A stretch of DNA of 64,000 bases from Sva-07 sp942492715 (GTDB lineage Bacteria > Actinomycetota > Acidimicrobiia > Acidimicrobiales > Ilumatobacteraceae): NCBI GenBank assembly GCA_942492715.1, contig CALOFW010000017.1, positions 434,001-498,000 of the forward strand, in the 5' to 3' direction. The notes beneath the pieces are model-generated. The model ran no database searches and was not told the DNA's origin. It saw only the letters and a program-made list of their open reading frames with translations. Below are positions 9,001-18,169 of this stretch, piece by piece (within the stretch, counting starts at the first letter, position 1; each line of letters opens with the position of its first letter). The position numbers and the translations under genes were made by a program.

Positions 9001-12000
9001 GTCGGCATTCTGGCAGCGACCTGGACGAGGCGGTGACCGTGTCGGTCGATCAGCCAGGCGAGGCCGGGACGAGCAGCGATGATCGTTCGCCGCGGCAGCG
9101 TCGCGCCGAGCAGCTCGCCGTCGACCTCACCCGTCGAGGTGAGGATCAATCCGCACCGGCTGCGTGCCACGTCGCGCAACCAGTGGCCGTACGCGACGCG
9201 CACCGCTTCGAGCCTCGCCGCCGCGGCGACGGTGACGCCGGGCCGACGTCCCGCCGCGAGTGCCGCCAGCTCGCCGGTGGGATCGTCGACGCGGTCGGCG
9301 TCGTCGACCGCGACCAGCACCCGAGCGTCGTCGGCACGGCGTCCGGTCACGCTGCCCAGCACGTCGGCGACGGCGGTGGCGCGGTCGATCGCGACGACGG
9401 TGCCACCGGGGTGCACGTCCCGCCACGAGGCGGCGAGTTGGCGCAGCGCCGTCGACGCACCGGTTCGAGAGGCACCGGCGATCAGCACGTGGTCGCCCGA
9501 CGGGATCTCCAGGACGGCGGGGTCGAGGCCGAGTGCGTCGATGCCGACGACGATCGAGGTCGCGCCGGGAACCGGGGGTGCTGGGCCGAGCGCCGTCGGA
9601 TCGACCACGTCGGGCAACGTGACGATCGGCTCGGGTCCACCCGCTCGCGGCACCGCCGCGTCGTGACGCTGCAACCCATCCAGAACGTCGGGATCGCACA
9701 CGATCTGCGCGGCGAGTTGGGTGTCGACCAGGACGAGTCGACCGGGAACGGCGGGTGCGGGTTCGACGCGAACCCCGACCGCTCGCGCGATCGAAGGATC
9801 GTCCAGGTGGAACACCCAGCGCTCACCGGCGATCGTCGACACCGTCCCGACCGACGTGCCATCGGTGGTCGCGCACACGACGATGCCCACCGCCGGCCCC
9901 TCCCCGAGCACACGGTCGAGGCGAGCCGCCGCGTCGGCGCGCTCGATCGACGCCAACGCCGCTCGCACCACCGAGAGTGCGTCGACGACCAGCACGATCC
10001 CGGGCTGCCGGCGACCGGTGAGCGCTCGCTGATCGATCTCGTCCACCAGGCGTCGCAGGAGACGATCGGTCCGCTCCACTTCGTTGACGCGCACCACGCC
10101 ACCGCAGTGGGCGAGCTCCACGAACGCATCGAGCGCAGCTTCGCCCGCGCCGTCGAGCACGTACACATGTCGGTCGGCGGGTGACGTCGACCTGACGACC
10201 GAGGCCACCGCGGCGATCGCTGCCGACGTCGTGCCGGAGCCGAGCGACCCCACGAGCAGCACGTGGTTCGTGCCATCCCAGCGCAATGACCGGCGTGTCT
10301 GGGCCGACGGGTCGTCGATCGAGCCGATCGCCGTCCGGTCGCACAGGTCGGCGGGGTGCAGCACCCGCGGCAGGGGATCGAGCCAGGGCCGGTGCGGTGC
10401 CGCCGTCCCGGCCAGGAGTGCCGCGTCACCGACCGCCGCGACGACGGTCGACAGCTCCGACGTGCAGCGCCCCCGGTCGTCATCGCCGGCCCCGGTGTCG
10501 TCGAGCCAGTCGATCGTGAGGCGCCGCGGCCCCGGGCTCGCCGCCACGGAACACGACGCGGTCTGGAACACCACCAGCTCTTCGGGCGCGAGACGGAGCG
10601 CGGCCCGACCAGGAACGCCGCGCGGGAAGTTCGCCGGCAGCGCGTCGCCGACGACGTCGACGGCGTCGGCCCGATCGTGGAGCCGCAACGCCAACCGGAG
10701 GCTGGTGTTGGCCCGGATGTCGTCGGTGACCACCCCGGCGGGCCGTTGGGTGGCGAGCAGGAGATGGATGCCGAGGCTGCGCCCGCGCTGCGCGATCCCG
10801 ACGAGCGCCGTGAGGAAGTCGGGCAGCTCCTTCGCCAGCGCCGCGAACTCGTCGACGACCACGACGAGCCGGGGCAGAGGTCCTCCTGTGCCCGCGCGCC
10901 GGTACTCGGTGAGATCACCGACCGCGGCGGCGCGCAACAACCGCTCCCGACGGCGGATCTCCGCGTCGAGGCTCACGAGCGCTCGCTCGGCCAACCCGTC
11001 GTCGAGATCGGTGACCACGCCGACGACGTGCGGAAGGTGCACACACGTGTCGAATGTCGAACCCCCCTTGAAGTCGACCAGCACGAACGACAGGTGGTCG
11101 GGGCCGATGCAGGTGGCCAGCGACACGATGAGCGTGCGCAGCAGCTCGCTCTTGCCGGCGCCCGTGGTGCCCGCCAGGAGGCCGTGCGGGCCGTCACGTA
11201 CGAGATCGAGTTCGACGACACCGTCGGCCGATCGACCGATCGGTGCCACCAACGCCGGGTCGGTTCCAGCGGTGGCCCAGCGGCCCGCGATCGCCGCCGA
11301 ATCGAGCGGGCCGGTGACCTGACCGAGCGTGAGGTCGCAAGGCAGCCCGACCTCATCGAGATCGGCGGCCTCGGGGTCGATCAACGGTGCGAGTCGGCGG
11401 GCGGCGGCGAGCGCGGTGACACGGCTGATCCCGGTGAGGTGCAGTGATGGCTCACCGACGCGGTCGTGGTGCCTCCACTCGGCACGACCGCAGGAGCCGA
11501 GTTCGAGGACGCGACCGCACACCGCCGGCACAGTGGCATCGCGCGCCGTCACCACGATGCATGCGGCGGCGGTCGTGTCGAGGAAGCGCCGCAACGCGCC
11601 GGTGCGGACGGCGAGGGCCGCCGGCACATCGGTGATCACCACGGTCGGCCGGGTGACGGCGCCGGCGAGGTCGCCGAGCATCGCGGCGTCGGGTGCCACG
11701 ACGGTCGCCGCTGGGCTGGTCATCGAGTGCGGCAGCCAGGTGGTCCACTCCCACTCCCGACGGCGATCGCTGACGACGACGAGTTGCCAGTCGGCGGGTC
11801 CGTAGGTCGCCGCGAGCTGCACCGCGATCGCGCGTGCCGATGCGGTGGCGACGTCGAGGTCGCCACGGAGTGCAACGATCGTGGACGGCGCGAGCACCAA
11901 CGGGACCGCGACGTCGTCGAGGCGTTCACTCTGCTCGACCGCCACGAGCAGGTCGGCGTCGAGGGTGCGACGATCGTCGTCGGAGAGCGGGACGGGCCGG

Positions 12001-13214
12001 TGCCACGATCCACGACCGATCGACACCCGCAGCGGATCCTGGGCCGACACCCGCCGCTCCCACGTCCGGGCCTCGTCGTCGGCGACGACCTCGAGCGCTT
12101 CGACCACGCTCCGATGCTCGGTGCGGTGCTGCTCGTCGTGGGCCGTGTGCGCGACGCGCAGTTGGTCGGCGAATCGCCCGGTCTGCTCGGAGCGCACGCG
12201 CACCGCACGTCTCCGGCGACGACGAGCCGTGACGGCTCCGACGGCCCAGGTCGCGAGCGAGGCCACGGCGCCCACGGCAGCGAAGAGCGCGAACATCGCC
12301 TGGCCGAGCGCTGCGGCGAGCACGCCGGCGCCGCCGGCAGCCACCCCTGCGCCGACGAGTCCGACGAGCGGTGGGGCCCGATGCTCGACGAGCGGGTCGG
12401 GCACGTCGAGGTCCGGCAACCTCACCGAGGCCGAGACGGTCGGTCCTCGTCGGACGATCCGACGCCACGGGTCGCGATCTGCAGCGACGACGCTCCCACC
12501 GTGCTGCCGATCGTCGATCCGTGCCGCACCAAGGGGCACTCTGGCCGTGGAGCGGACGTCGATCCGGCTCGCTCCGATCAGCAACGTCTGGCCGGGCACC
12601 ACGGGCTGCGCTGGCTCGCATGGCTGGCCGTCGATCCGCACGGGCACGCGTCCGGTGAGCTGGATGAACATCATCGAGCCGGCGTCGTCGACGTCGAGGA
12701 TCCCGTGGTGCAGTTCGACCGTGGCGTCGTCGAGGCGGATGTCGGCCGACACGGCGCGGCCGACCGTGTGTCGTCCGGGTGGCAGTGGTCGCCACGACGT
12801 GCAGCACGGTCCCGCCACCACCGCCAGCTCCACGACCGCAGCGGCGCATGATCCACCAGCCATCGCACCGGTCGTCGTGGCAGACAGCTCGGGGCCCGGA
12901 CTGGTCGTGATCGCCGAGCCGGTACGAAGGGCGCTGTCGACGAGCCGGCACGAGCCCGCGCCGACGACTCCGTCGATGCGCATCGCCCCTGGGATCGTGC
13001 CGAGCGCGAGTGCGAGATCGGCGATCGTGTCGGTCGGGCCGCCCGGTCGGAGACGCGCTCGGCGGCCGTCGACGGTGACCTCGCAGGCGGCGATCGGCTC
13101 GGTGGATGTGGTCGCAGTCGTGCTCACACCCCGCAGTGGGGGCCTTGATTGCCCGGAGGGAATCATCGGTGAGGGCAACTCGAAAAGGGGCCGTGACCTG
13201 GTGCTGTGAAGCAC
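8997..13214 (-). CDS. FtsK/EssC-like type VII secretion ATPase with FHA domain
   Basis: 1,405-residue membrane ATPase of EccC/EssC plan. An FHA-like domain (about 145-225: HTVGRAVSADIRLDD and LHHG) is followed by two transmembrane segments (about 283-335), an Arg-rich linker, a pre-motor domain, and three FtsK-type modules. Module 1 is intact: Walker A GTTGAGKSE with Lys688, Walker B VVVVDEF with Asp788-Glu789. Modules 2 (about 988, LLVGSLGSGTTSA) and 3 (about 1245, LIAGASRTGAST) lack the P-loop lysine. This fits the T7SS idea of one active and two substrate-reading modules. No WXG100, EccB, EccD or MycP gene is visible. The start is GTG at 13214; a later ATG or GTG within the first 30 codons is possible. 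Confidence 0.9.
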   Translation of the reverse strand: MLHSTRSRPLFELPSPMIPSGQSRPPLRGVSTTATTSTEPIAACEVTVDGRRARLRPGGPTDTIADLALALGTIPGAMRIDGVVGAGSCRLVDSALRTGSAITTSPGPELSATTTGAMAGGSCAAAVVELAVVAGPCCTSWRPLPPGRHTVGRAVSADIRLDDATVELHHGILDVDDAGSMMFIQLTGRVPVRIDGQPCEPAQPVVPGQTLLIGASRIDVRSTARVPLGAARIDDRQHGGSVVAADRDPWRRIVRRGPTVSASVRLPDLDVPDPLVEHRAPPLVGLVGAGVAAGGAGVLAAALGQAMFALFAAVGAVASLATWAVGAVTARRRRRRAVRVRSEQTGRFADQLRVAHTAHDEQHRTEHRSVVEALEVVADDEARTWERRVSAQDPLRVSIGRGSWHRPVPLSDDDRRTLDADLLVAVEQSERLDDVAVPLVLAPSTIVALRGDLDVATASARAIAVQLAATYGPADWQLVVVSDRRREWEWTTWLPHSMTSPAATVVAPDAAMLGDLAGAVTRPTVVITDVPAALAVRTGALRRFLDTTAAACIVVTARDATVPAVCGRVLELGSCGRAEWRHHDRVGEPSLHLTGISRVTALAAARRLAPLIDPEAADLDEVGLPCDLTLGQVTGPLDSAAIAGRWATAGTDPALVAPIGRSADGVVELDLVRDGPHGLLAGTTGAGKSELLRTLIVSLATCIGPDHLSFVLVDFKGGSTFDTCVHLPHVVGVVTDLDDGLAERALVSLDAEIRRRERLLRAAAVGDLTEYRRAGTGGPLPRLVVVVDEFAALAKELPDFLTALVGIAQRGRSLGIHLLLATQRPAGVVTDDIRANTSLRLALRLHDRADAVDVVGDALPANFPRGVPGRAALRLAPEELVVFQTASCSVAASPGPRRLTIDWLDDTGAGDDDRGRCTSELSTVVAAVGDAALLAGTAAPHRPWLDPLPRVLHPADLCDRTAIGSIDDPSAQTRRSLRWDGTNHVLLVGSLGSGTTSAAIAAVASVVRSTSPADRHVYVLDGAGEAALDAFVELAHCGGVVRVNEVERTDRLLRRLVDEIDQRALTGRRQPGIVLVVDALSVVRAALASIERADAAARLDRVLGEGPAVGIVVCATTDGTSVGTVSTIAGERWVFHLDDPSIARAVGVRVEPAPAVPGRLVLVDTQLAAQIVCDPDVLDGLQRHDAAVPRAGGPEPIVTLPDVVDPTALGPAPPVPGATSIVVGIDALGLDPAVLEIPSGDHVLIAGASRTGASTALRQLAASWRDVHPGGTVVAIDRATAVADVLGSVTGRRADDARVLVAVDDADRVDDPTGELAALAAGRRPGVTVAAAARLEAVRVAYGHWLRDVARSRCGLILTSTGEVDGELLGATLPRRTIIAARPGLAWLIDRHGHRLVQVAARMPT

Positions 13215-13311
13215 GATCGCCGCCCATCGGAGGGCTCACTGCCACAAGATCCGGCGGGTGATCCGGTGGCAGTGAGACCGCCGGTGAGGGCTGATCGGCA
13301 TCGTCGGCGCC

Positions 13312-14079
13312 ATGACCACGTGCACACCGCCAACTCGATCTCTGCCCACCCTGCGCTTCTCCCACCGCCTCGATGCGGAGTGGCGCCACCTGCGAACAGC
13401 GCGCCGCGCGCTCGACCGAGCCCGCTCCTGGGGGCATGACCACCCGGACCATCCACTGTCGACGCTCGTCGCAACGTCCACGGATCTCGACGACACCATC
13501 CGCGCCACGCAACGCGGGGCGATGCCCGATGGCGTCGGCGACGAGATCCTGTTGCGACTCGTCGACCTGGCCCGCTCCGACGAACTGGCGGGCCGAATCC
13601 TGGTGCAACGGCTGCTGCCCGGGCTGATCAGCCGGTCGCTGCGGTACCGGGGCTTCCACGACTCGATCGATCCGGTCGAGCTGGCAGTGCCGGCGGCCTG
13701 GCTGGCCATCCGCTCCTACGACACCGATCGCCGACGGCACCACGTTGCGGCCTCGCTGCTCTCCGATGCGGTGTTCCAGGCCTTCCGTCGGCCGATCCGG
13801 CGTCGGTCGTCGACCGAGTTGGCACAGCCCGATCGGGTCTTCGTCGCGTTGGCGAGCGAGGACGAGCCGACGAGTGCCTTCGAGGAACTGGCCGCCGTGG
13901 TGCGTGACGCTCGCTGCGCCGGGTTGCCGCCGCATGACATCGAGTTGTTGCGCCAGCTCGCCGGCGCGGACTCACCCGCTACGGTCGCTCGCGAGCGCAA
14001 CGTGACGCCGAGGACGGTCCGCAACCACCGCGACCGTGCCGTCGCCCGCATCCGTGCCGCCGGCCTGGTGGCCGCCTGA
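13312..14079 (+). CDS. Sigma-region-4-like helix-turn-helix regulator
   Basis: 255-residue probable DNA-binding protein. The C-terminal 50 residues (IELLRQLAGADSPATVARERNVTPRTVRNHRDRAVARIRAAG) form a sigma region 4/LuxR-type helix-turn-helix. The middle (SRSLRYRGFHDSIDPVELAVPAAWLAIRSYD) is helical and faintly like sigma region 2 without its conserved motif. The gene diverges from the EssC-like gene with about 100 bp between the starts, so it may control that operon. The ATG at 13312 is the first good start. It could be an atypical sigma factor or a sigma-like activator. Confidence 0.72.
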   Translation: MTTCTPPTRSLPTLRFSHRLDAEWRHLRTARRALDRARSWGHDHPDHPLSTLVATSTDLDDTIRATQRGAMPDGVGDEILLRLVDLARSDELAGRILVQRLLPGLISRSLRYRGFHDSIDPVELAVPAAWLAIRSYDTDRRRHHVAASLLSDAVFQAFRRPIRRRSSTELAQPDRVFVALASEDEPTSAFEELAAVVRDARCAGLPPHDIELLRQLAGADSPATVARERNVTPRTVRNHRDRAVARIRAAGLVAA

Positions 14080-14094
14080 CCGCGAGATCGACGT

Positions 14095-14125
14095 GTTACA
14101 TCTGGGGTCTGACCCCAGATGTAAC
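14095..14125. repeat. 31-bp perfect palindrome, copy 1
   Basis: Two 15-bp arms (GTTACATCTGGGGTC and its complement) flank a single central T. It sits in the 48-bp gap between the convergent sigma-like and crotonase genes. An identical copy lies at 55104-55134, also between convergent genes. It could work as a factor-independent bidirectional terminator or be a REP element; GGGGTCTGA cores occur in RAYT-associated REPs. Confidence 0.85.
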
Positions 14126-14127
14126 GG

Positions 14128-14904
14128 TCAGGGGTGTTGGGTGAAGTTGGGGTGGCGCTTCTCGAGGAAGGCGGCGAAGCCCTCCTGGGCGTCGGGGATC
14201 ATCGCGGCGCTCGCCATCGCGTCGATCGCCACCTCGTAGGCGTCGGGCTGGTCGAGGCCGATCTGGGCGTAGAAGCTCCGCTTGCCCAGCGACTTCGACA
14301 GGGCACTGCCCCGGGTGGCACGCCCGATCAGGTCGGCGACCGCTGCGTCCAGTTCATCGTCGGGGACCACCCGGTTGACCAGACCCCAGTCGGCAGCAGT
14401 GGCAGCATCGATCGGGTCACCGGTCAGTGCCATCTCCAACGCCCGTTTGCGGCCGATGTTCCGGGCGACGGCCACGAGCGGCGTGTGGCAGAACAGCCCG
14501 CCCTTGCCGCCGGGGATCGCGAACGCCGCCGACTCCCCGGCGATCGCCAGGTCGCAGGTCGCCACCAGCTGGCAGCCCGCCGCGGTTGCAAGCGCGTGCA
14601 CCCGTGCGATCACCGGCTGGGGGATCCCCTGCACGGTGTCCATCATGTCGGTGCACACCTCGAAGAGCCGGCGGGCGTCGTCGAGGCTCGCTCCCACCAT
14701 GTCGCCGAAGTTGTGACCGGCGGAGAACACCGGCCCGTTCGCGGCGAGCACCACACCCAGGGTGTCGGTGGCGCCCACCTCCTGCAGCGTCTCGGTGAGC
14801 TCGATCATCACCTCGAGGGCGAGCGCGTTGCGCTTCTCGGGTCGGTTGAGGGTGACCGTCGTGATGTCGCCGTCGCGGTCGACCAGCAGATGCTCGTACG
14901 TCAT
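14128..14904 (-). CDS. Enoyl-CoA hydratase/isomerase family protein, ECHDC3-like
   Basis: 258-residue crotonase-fold protein. The oxyanion-hole segments are present (VFSAGHNFGDMVG and TAAGCQLVATCDLAIA). Both glutamates that catalyse hydration in classical enoyl-CoA hydratases are absent (Gln in AAGCQL, Gly in the IPGGKGGLFCHTP segment). That pattern is the one seen in ECHDC3-type proteins, so simple hydratase activity is doubtful. The ATG at 14904 is chosen because a longer frame would overlap the divergent LLM gene. The stop lies directly beside the palindrome at 14095-14125. Confidence 0.88.
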   Translation of the reverse strand: MTYEHLLVDRDGDITTVTLNRPEKRNALALEVMIELTETLQEVGATDTLGVVLAANGPVFSAGHNFGDMVGASLDDARRLFEVCTDMMDTVQGIPQPVIARVHALATAAGCQLVATCDLAIAGESAAFAIPGGKGGLFCHTPLVAVARNIGRKRALEMALTGDPIDAATAADWGLVNRVVPDDELDAAVADLIGRATRGSALSKSLGKRSFYAQIGLDQPDAYEVAIDAMASAAMIPDAQEGFAAFLEKRHPNFTQHP

Positions 14905-14943
14905 GGTCCGAGTCTCGCGCCGAGCGCCCCCTAGGGTCGCCCC

Positions 14944-15810
14944 ATGAAGTTCGGAATCATGTTCGCCAACACCGGCCACGGATCCTCACCGGAGGGGGCG
15001 ACTGCGGTCGCCGAGGCTGCCGAGGCCGGCGGCTTCGAGGCAATCTGGACCGTCGAGCACGTCGTCGTGCCGTCGGGGTACGAGTCGAAGTACCCGTACG
15101 ACCCGAGCGGCAAGATGGCCGGGGGCGCCGAGGAGTTCGACCTGCCCGACCCGCTCATCTGGCTGACCTGGGTGGCGGCGAAGACCACCCGCATCAAGCT
15201 GGCGACGGGCATCCTGATCGTCCCGCAGCGCAATCCGGTGATCACGGCGAAGGAGCTGGCGACCCTCGACCATCTGTCGGGCGGAAGGATGGTCCTCGGC
15301 GTCGGTGCGGGGTGGCTCGCCGAGGAGTTCGCTGCGCTGAACGCGTCGTTCGACGACCGGGGCAAGCGCCTCGACGAGTACATCGCGGTGATGCGAGCGC
15401 TGTGGTCGGGCGGCAAGACCACGTTCGACGGCGACTACTTCTCGTTCGAGAACTGCATCAGCCTGCCGCGCCCGGTGAACGGAACCATCCCGGTGATCGT
15501 CGGGGGCCACAGCAAGACGGCGGCCCGTCGTGCCGGTCGCCTCGGCGACGGCTTCTTTCCCGGCAGCGCCTCCACCACCGAGATCGGCGAGCTGATCACC
15601 CTCGTGCGCCAGACCGCGGAGGACCACGGTCGCGATCCCGATGCGATCGAGATGATCGCCGGGGCCGGTGCCCCTCCCGGACCGAAGCTCGACGAGCGCA
15701 TCGAACAGCTCGCGGCGATCGGCGTGACCCATGCGATCGTGCCGACCTTCCGTCCCGATCAACTCGAGGAGATCGGTCGGTCGCTGAACACCACCTACGC
15801 GTCAGCTTGA
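14944..15810 (+). CDS. LLM class F420-dependent oxidoreductase
   Basis: 288-residue luciferase-like TIM-barrel protein. Recognisable segments are MKFGIMFANTG, the WTVEHVVVP strand, LATGILIVPQRNPV, LDHLSGGRMVLGVGAGWLAEEF and IPVIVGGHSKTAARRAGRLGDGFFP. These match the TIGR03619-type F420-dependent branch, which uses reduced or oxidised F420 rather than FMN. The start ATG at 14944 is 40 bp from the divergent crotonase start. The substrate is unknown. It is followed by the TIGR03085-like gene and SDR gene in the same direction. Confidence 0.9.
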   Translation: MKFGIMFANTGHGSSPEGATAVAEAAEAGGFEAIWTVEHVVVPSGYESKYPYDPSGKMAGGAEEFDLPDPLIWLTWVAAKTTRIKLATGILIVPQRNPVITAKELATLDHLSGGRMVLGVGAGWLAEEFAALNASFDDRGKRLDEYIAVMRALWSGGKTTFDGDYFSFENCISLPRPVNGTIPVIVGGHSKTAARRAGRLGDGFFPGSASTTEIGELITLVRQTAEDHGRDPDAIEMIAGAGAPPGPKLDERIEQLAAIGVTHAIVPTFRPDQLEEIGRSLNTTYASA

Positions 15811-15867
15811 CCCGTCGATGCGGCGCTTGGTGTCCCACACCGAGCCCGGCGTCGGTACGGTGCGGCC

Positions 15868-16512
15868 ATGGCCAGCGACACGTACCCCGCTCAACGAGAA
15901 CGATCGGCGCTGTGCGACCTGTTCGTCGAGGTCGGCCCTGACGCGCCGACGCTCTGCGGCGACTGGACCACGCGCGACCTCGCAGCACATCTCGTGGTGC
16001 GTGAGCGCCGCCCGGACGCCGCGATCGGCATCGTGTTCTCGAAGGCCGCCGGCTACCTCGACAACGTGCAGGCCGGCGTTGCCGACACCGACTGGACCGA
16101 GCTGGTCGACACGGTCCGCTCGGGGCCGCCCGCGTGGTCGCCGACCCGGATCGGGGCGATCGACAAGGCGGCGAACACGATCGAGTTCTTCGTGCACCAC
16201 GAGGATGTCCGGCGCGCCGGTGACACCTGGGAGCCGCGCGACCTCGACGCCGACCTCACCGAGGCCCTGTACGCAATGTTGACCAAGATGGCCAAACGTC
16301 TCGTCAAGTCGTCACCGGTCGGCATCACCTTCGAGCCCACCGACGGCTCCGGTCCGGTCACGGCCAACGAGGCCGAGCCATCGGTGACCGTCCGCGGCGC
16401 CGTGGGTGAACTGGTCCTGTTCGCCTACGGCCGCCAGAGCCACAGCCGCGTCGAGATCTTCGGCGACGACGAATCGATCGCCGCAGTGTCGAACGCATCG
16501 TTCGGGATCTGA
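15868..16512 (+). CDS. TIGR03085-like metal-binding protein (DinB/MDMPI fold)
   Basis: 214-residue protein of the mycothiol-dependent maleylpyruvate isomerase N-terminal/DinB-like fold. The opening (QRERSALCDLFVEVGPDAPTLCGDWTTRDLAAHLVVRERRPDAA) is the hallmark of the actinobacterial TIGR03085 family. Metal ligands are expected to be His in AAHLVV and His-His in EFFVHHEDVRR. Members of this fold often use mycothiol or another thiol, but no reaction is established for this family. The next gene starts 10 bp after its stop, so they are probably co-transcribed. Confidence 0.88.
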   Translation: MASDTYPAQRERSALCDLFVEVGPDAPTLCGDWTTRDLAAHLVVRERRPDAAIGIVFSKAAGYLDNVQAGVADTDWTELVDTVRSGPPAWSPTRIGAIDKAANTIEFFVHHEDVRRAGDTWEPRDLDADLTEALYAMLTKMAKRLVKSSPVGITFEPTDGSGPVTANEAEPSVTVRGAVGELVLFAYGRQSHSRVEIFGDDESIAAVSNASFGI

Positions 16513-16522
16513 GCGGGACCCG

Positions 16523-17185
16523 ATGCCGAACCGTGATCTGCAAGGGCGCGTCGTCGCCGTCGTCGGCTCGACGGGCGGCCTCGGTGGGGCACTCGTCGAG
16601 GTGCTGGAGCAACGCGGCGCCACGGTGGTGCGGGTGGGACACTCGAAACCCGCCGATGTGGACCTCGACCTCCGAGACAGCACCGCCGGAGCCGCCCTCG
16701 CCGAGCACTGTCGAACGGCCCACGGCCGTCTCGACGGCGTGATCGTCGCGGCCGGCATCGTGGCCTTCGGCAACCTCGTCGACACCGACGACGTCGTGAT
16801 GGAGGAGCTGTTCCTCACCAATGCGCTCGGCCCGATGTGGCTGGCGAAGCAGGTGGCGCCCGCCCTGCAGGAGACCCAGGGATTCTTCGTGAGCATCTCC
16901 GGGGTCGTCGCCGAGACCCCCATGCCGGGAATGGCCGCCTACTCGGCGTCGAAGGCCGCCGTCGCCGCGGCGATGGAATCGATCCGGCGTGAGTTCCGCC
17001 GATCCAGGGTGCACGTGATCGATGCCCGCCCGCCCCACACCGAGACCGGGCTGGCCACACGGCCGCTCGCGGGCACGGCGCCGAAGATGCCGCTCGGGCT
17101 CACCCCTGACGTGGTCGCCGAGCGGATCGTGGTCGCCATCGAACGCAACGACAGCGTCGTCGGTCCGGGCGACTTCAGTTCGTGA
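16523..17185 (+). CDS. Short-chain dehydrogenase/reductase (SDR)
   Basis: 220-residue Rossmann-fold oxidoreductase. The cofactor motif GSTGGLGGALVEVL lies at about residues 14-27, the N-A-G equivalent is VAAGIVAFG, and the catalytic Ser-Tyr-Lys set is in SISGVVAETP and AAYSASKAAV. The ATG at 16523 follows the upstream stop by 10 bp. The last 11 bp overlap the convergent TetR gene. It is short for the family but all catalytic elements are present. The substrate is unknown. Confidence 0.9.
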   Translation: MPNRDLQGRVVAVVGSTGGLGGALVEVLEQRGATVVRVGHSKPADVDLDLRDSTAGAALAEHCRTAHGRLDGVIVAAGIVAFGNLVDTDDVVMEELFLTNALGPMWLAKQVAPALQETQGFFVSISGVVAETPMPGMAAYSASKAAVAAAMESIRREFRRSRVHVIDARPPHTETGLATRPLAGTAPKMPLGLTPDVVAERIVVAIERNDSVVGPGDFSS

Positions 17186-17825
17186 CGTCCGCGACTCGTG
17201 CAGCGGCGAGGTGCGCACGCACATGGCGAGTGAGGAGCCGTTCGAGCTCCTCGTCGGCCATGCCGTCGTGGCGCGACAGGTACTCGAGGGCCTCGAACTG
17301 GAACATCACATCGAGCGCAGCGACGACCAGCCCGCGCTCGGACTCGTCGAGCTGACCGAGCTCCGGGGCGAAGTGGGCTTCGAGCTGGCCGCGCATGTAG
17401 CTGCGGACGTTGTCGAACTCCTCGAGCACGAGCGGTTCGGTGGCGCTCCGACGCACGGCGAGGCGGGTGAGCGGCGCCAGCTCGCGGTACGCGCCGAGCC
17501 GTGACGAGATGAAGCGTGCAATGCGCTCGTCGAGCGTCCCCTCACCGAGTTCTCGGATGTCGAAGATCCGCCACACCTCGCCCATCACCCGGCGGATCGC
17601 CGACAGCATGAGATCGGTGCGGTCGTCGAAGTACCGGTAGACGGATCGGTAGGACACGCCAGCGCGTTCGGCGATCAACTCGATCGGGGGCTCGTCCGCG
17701 GTCTCGTTGGTGAGCGAGATCATCGCATCGAGCACGGCTTCCTTGTTCCGGTTGCGGCGTGCCGTCCGCCCGTCGATCACCAGATCGGCGGCATCGGGTG
17801 CAGTCTGTTGTGGGGCGGGGTCCAT
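17175..17825 (-). CDS. TetR family transcriptional regulator
   Basis: 216-residue repressor. The N-terminal helix-turn-helix is clear at about residues 27-75 (RNKEAVLDAMISLTNE, then IELIAERAGVSYRSVYRYFDDRTDLM). The C-terminal ligand domain is all-helical without a recognisable ligand signature. It is convergent with the SDR gene, overlapping it by 11 bp, and lies beside tRNA-Lys. The neighbouring redox genes are plausible targets. Confidence 0.9.
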   Translation of the reverse strand: MDPAPQQTAPDAADLVIDGRTARRNRNKEAVLDAMISLTNETADEPPIELIAERAGVSYRSVYRYFDDRTDLMLSAIRRVMGEVWRIFDIRELGEGTLDERIARFISSRLGAYRELAPLTRLAVRRSATEPLVLEEFDNVRSYMRGQLEAHFAPELGQLDESERGLVVAALDVMFQFEALEYLSRHDGMADEELERLLTRHVRAHLAAARVADVTN

Positions 17826-17918
17826 TTTGTCCTCGGAGGCGGAGCCTACGCCCGATCGCGCCCGCCGTGCCGAGCGCCTCGACCCGAGCGGCGAACCGGC
17901 GGGCGGGACGGAGCGAGG

Positions 17919-17990
17919 TGCCTCCCCAGGGGCTCGAACCCTGAACCAATGGATTAAAAGTCCACTGCTCTACCATTGAGCTAGAGAGGC
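17919..17990 (-). tRNA. tRNA-Lys (anticodon TTT)
   Basis: A complete 72-nt cloverleaf reads on the minus strand. The acceptor stem is GCCTCTC/GGGAGGC (one T-G pair), the D-arm is AGCTCAATGGTAGAGCA, and the anticodon arm is TGGACTTTTAATCCA with loop CTTTTAA and anticodon TTT. The T-arm is CAGGGTTCGAGCCCCTG and the discriminator is A. CC follows, but the terminal A of CCA is not encoded. Confidence 0.95.
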
Positions 17991-18169
17991 GGGACCGGCG
18001 CGATTCGCGGGAGTAGACCCCGCTGAACCGTCCGCGCCGGATTGCGATTGGTCATCGTAGGGCCCGCAACCGAGCGCGGCGACCTCCGATCGAGGTGTCC
18101 AGCGCTGGCCAGGGCGATTCTCCCAGTTCCGAGCGCGCTCGAGCCTCGACTTGCCTGCGAGTCGAGGGT

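Noticed and set aside
8997..13214. FtsK DNA translocase for chromosome segregation
   Set aside because: The FHA domain, the two membrane segments, the three modules and the lack of a C-terminal gamma domain point to the EssC/EccC branch.
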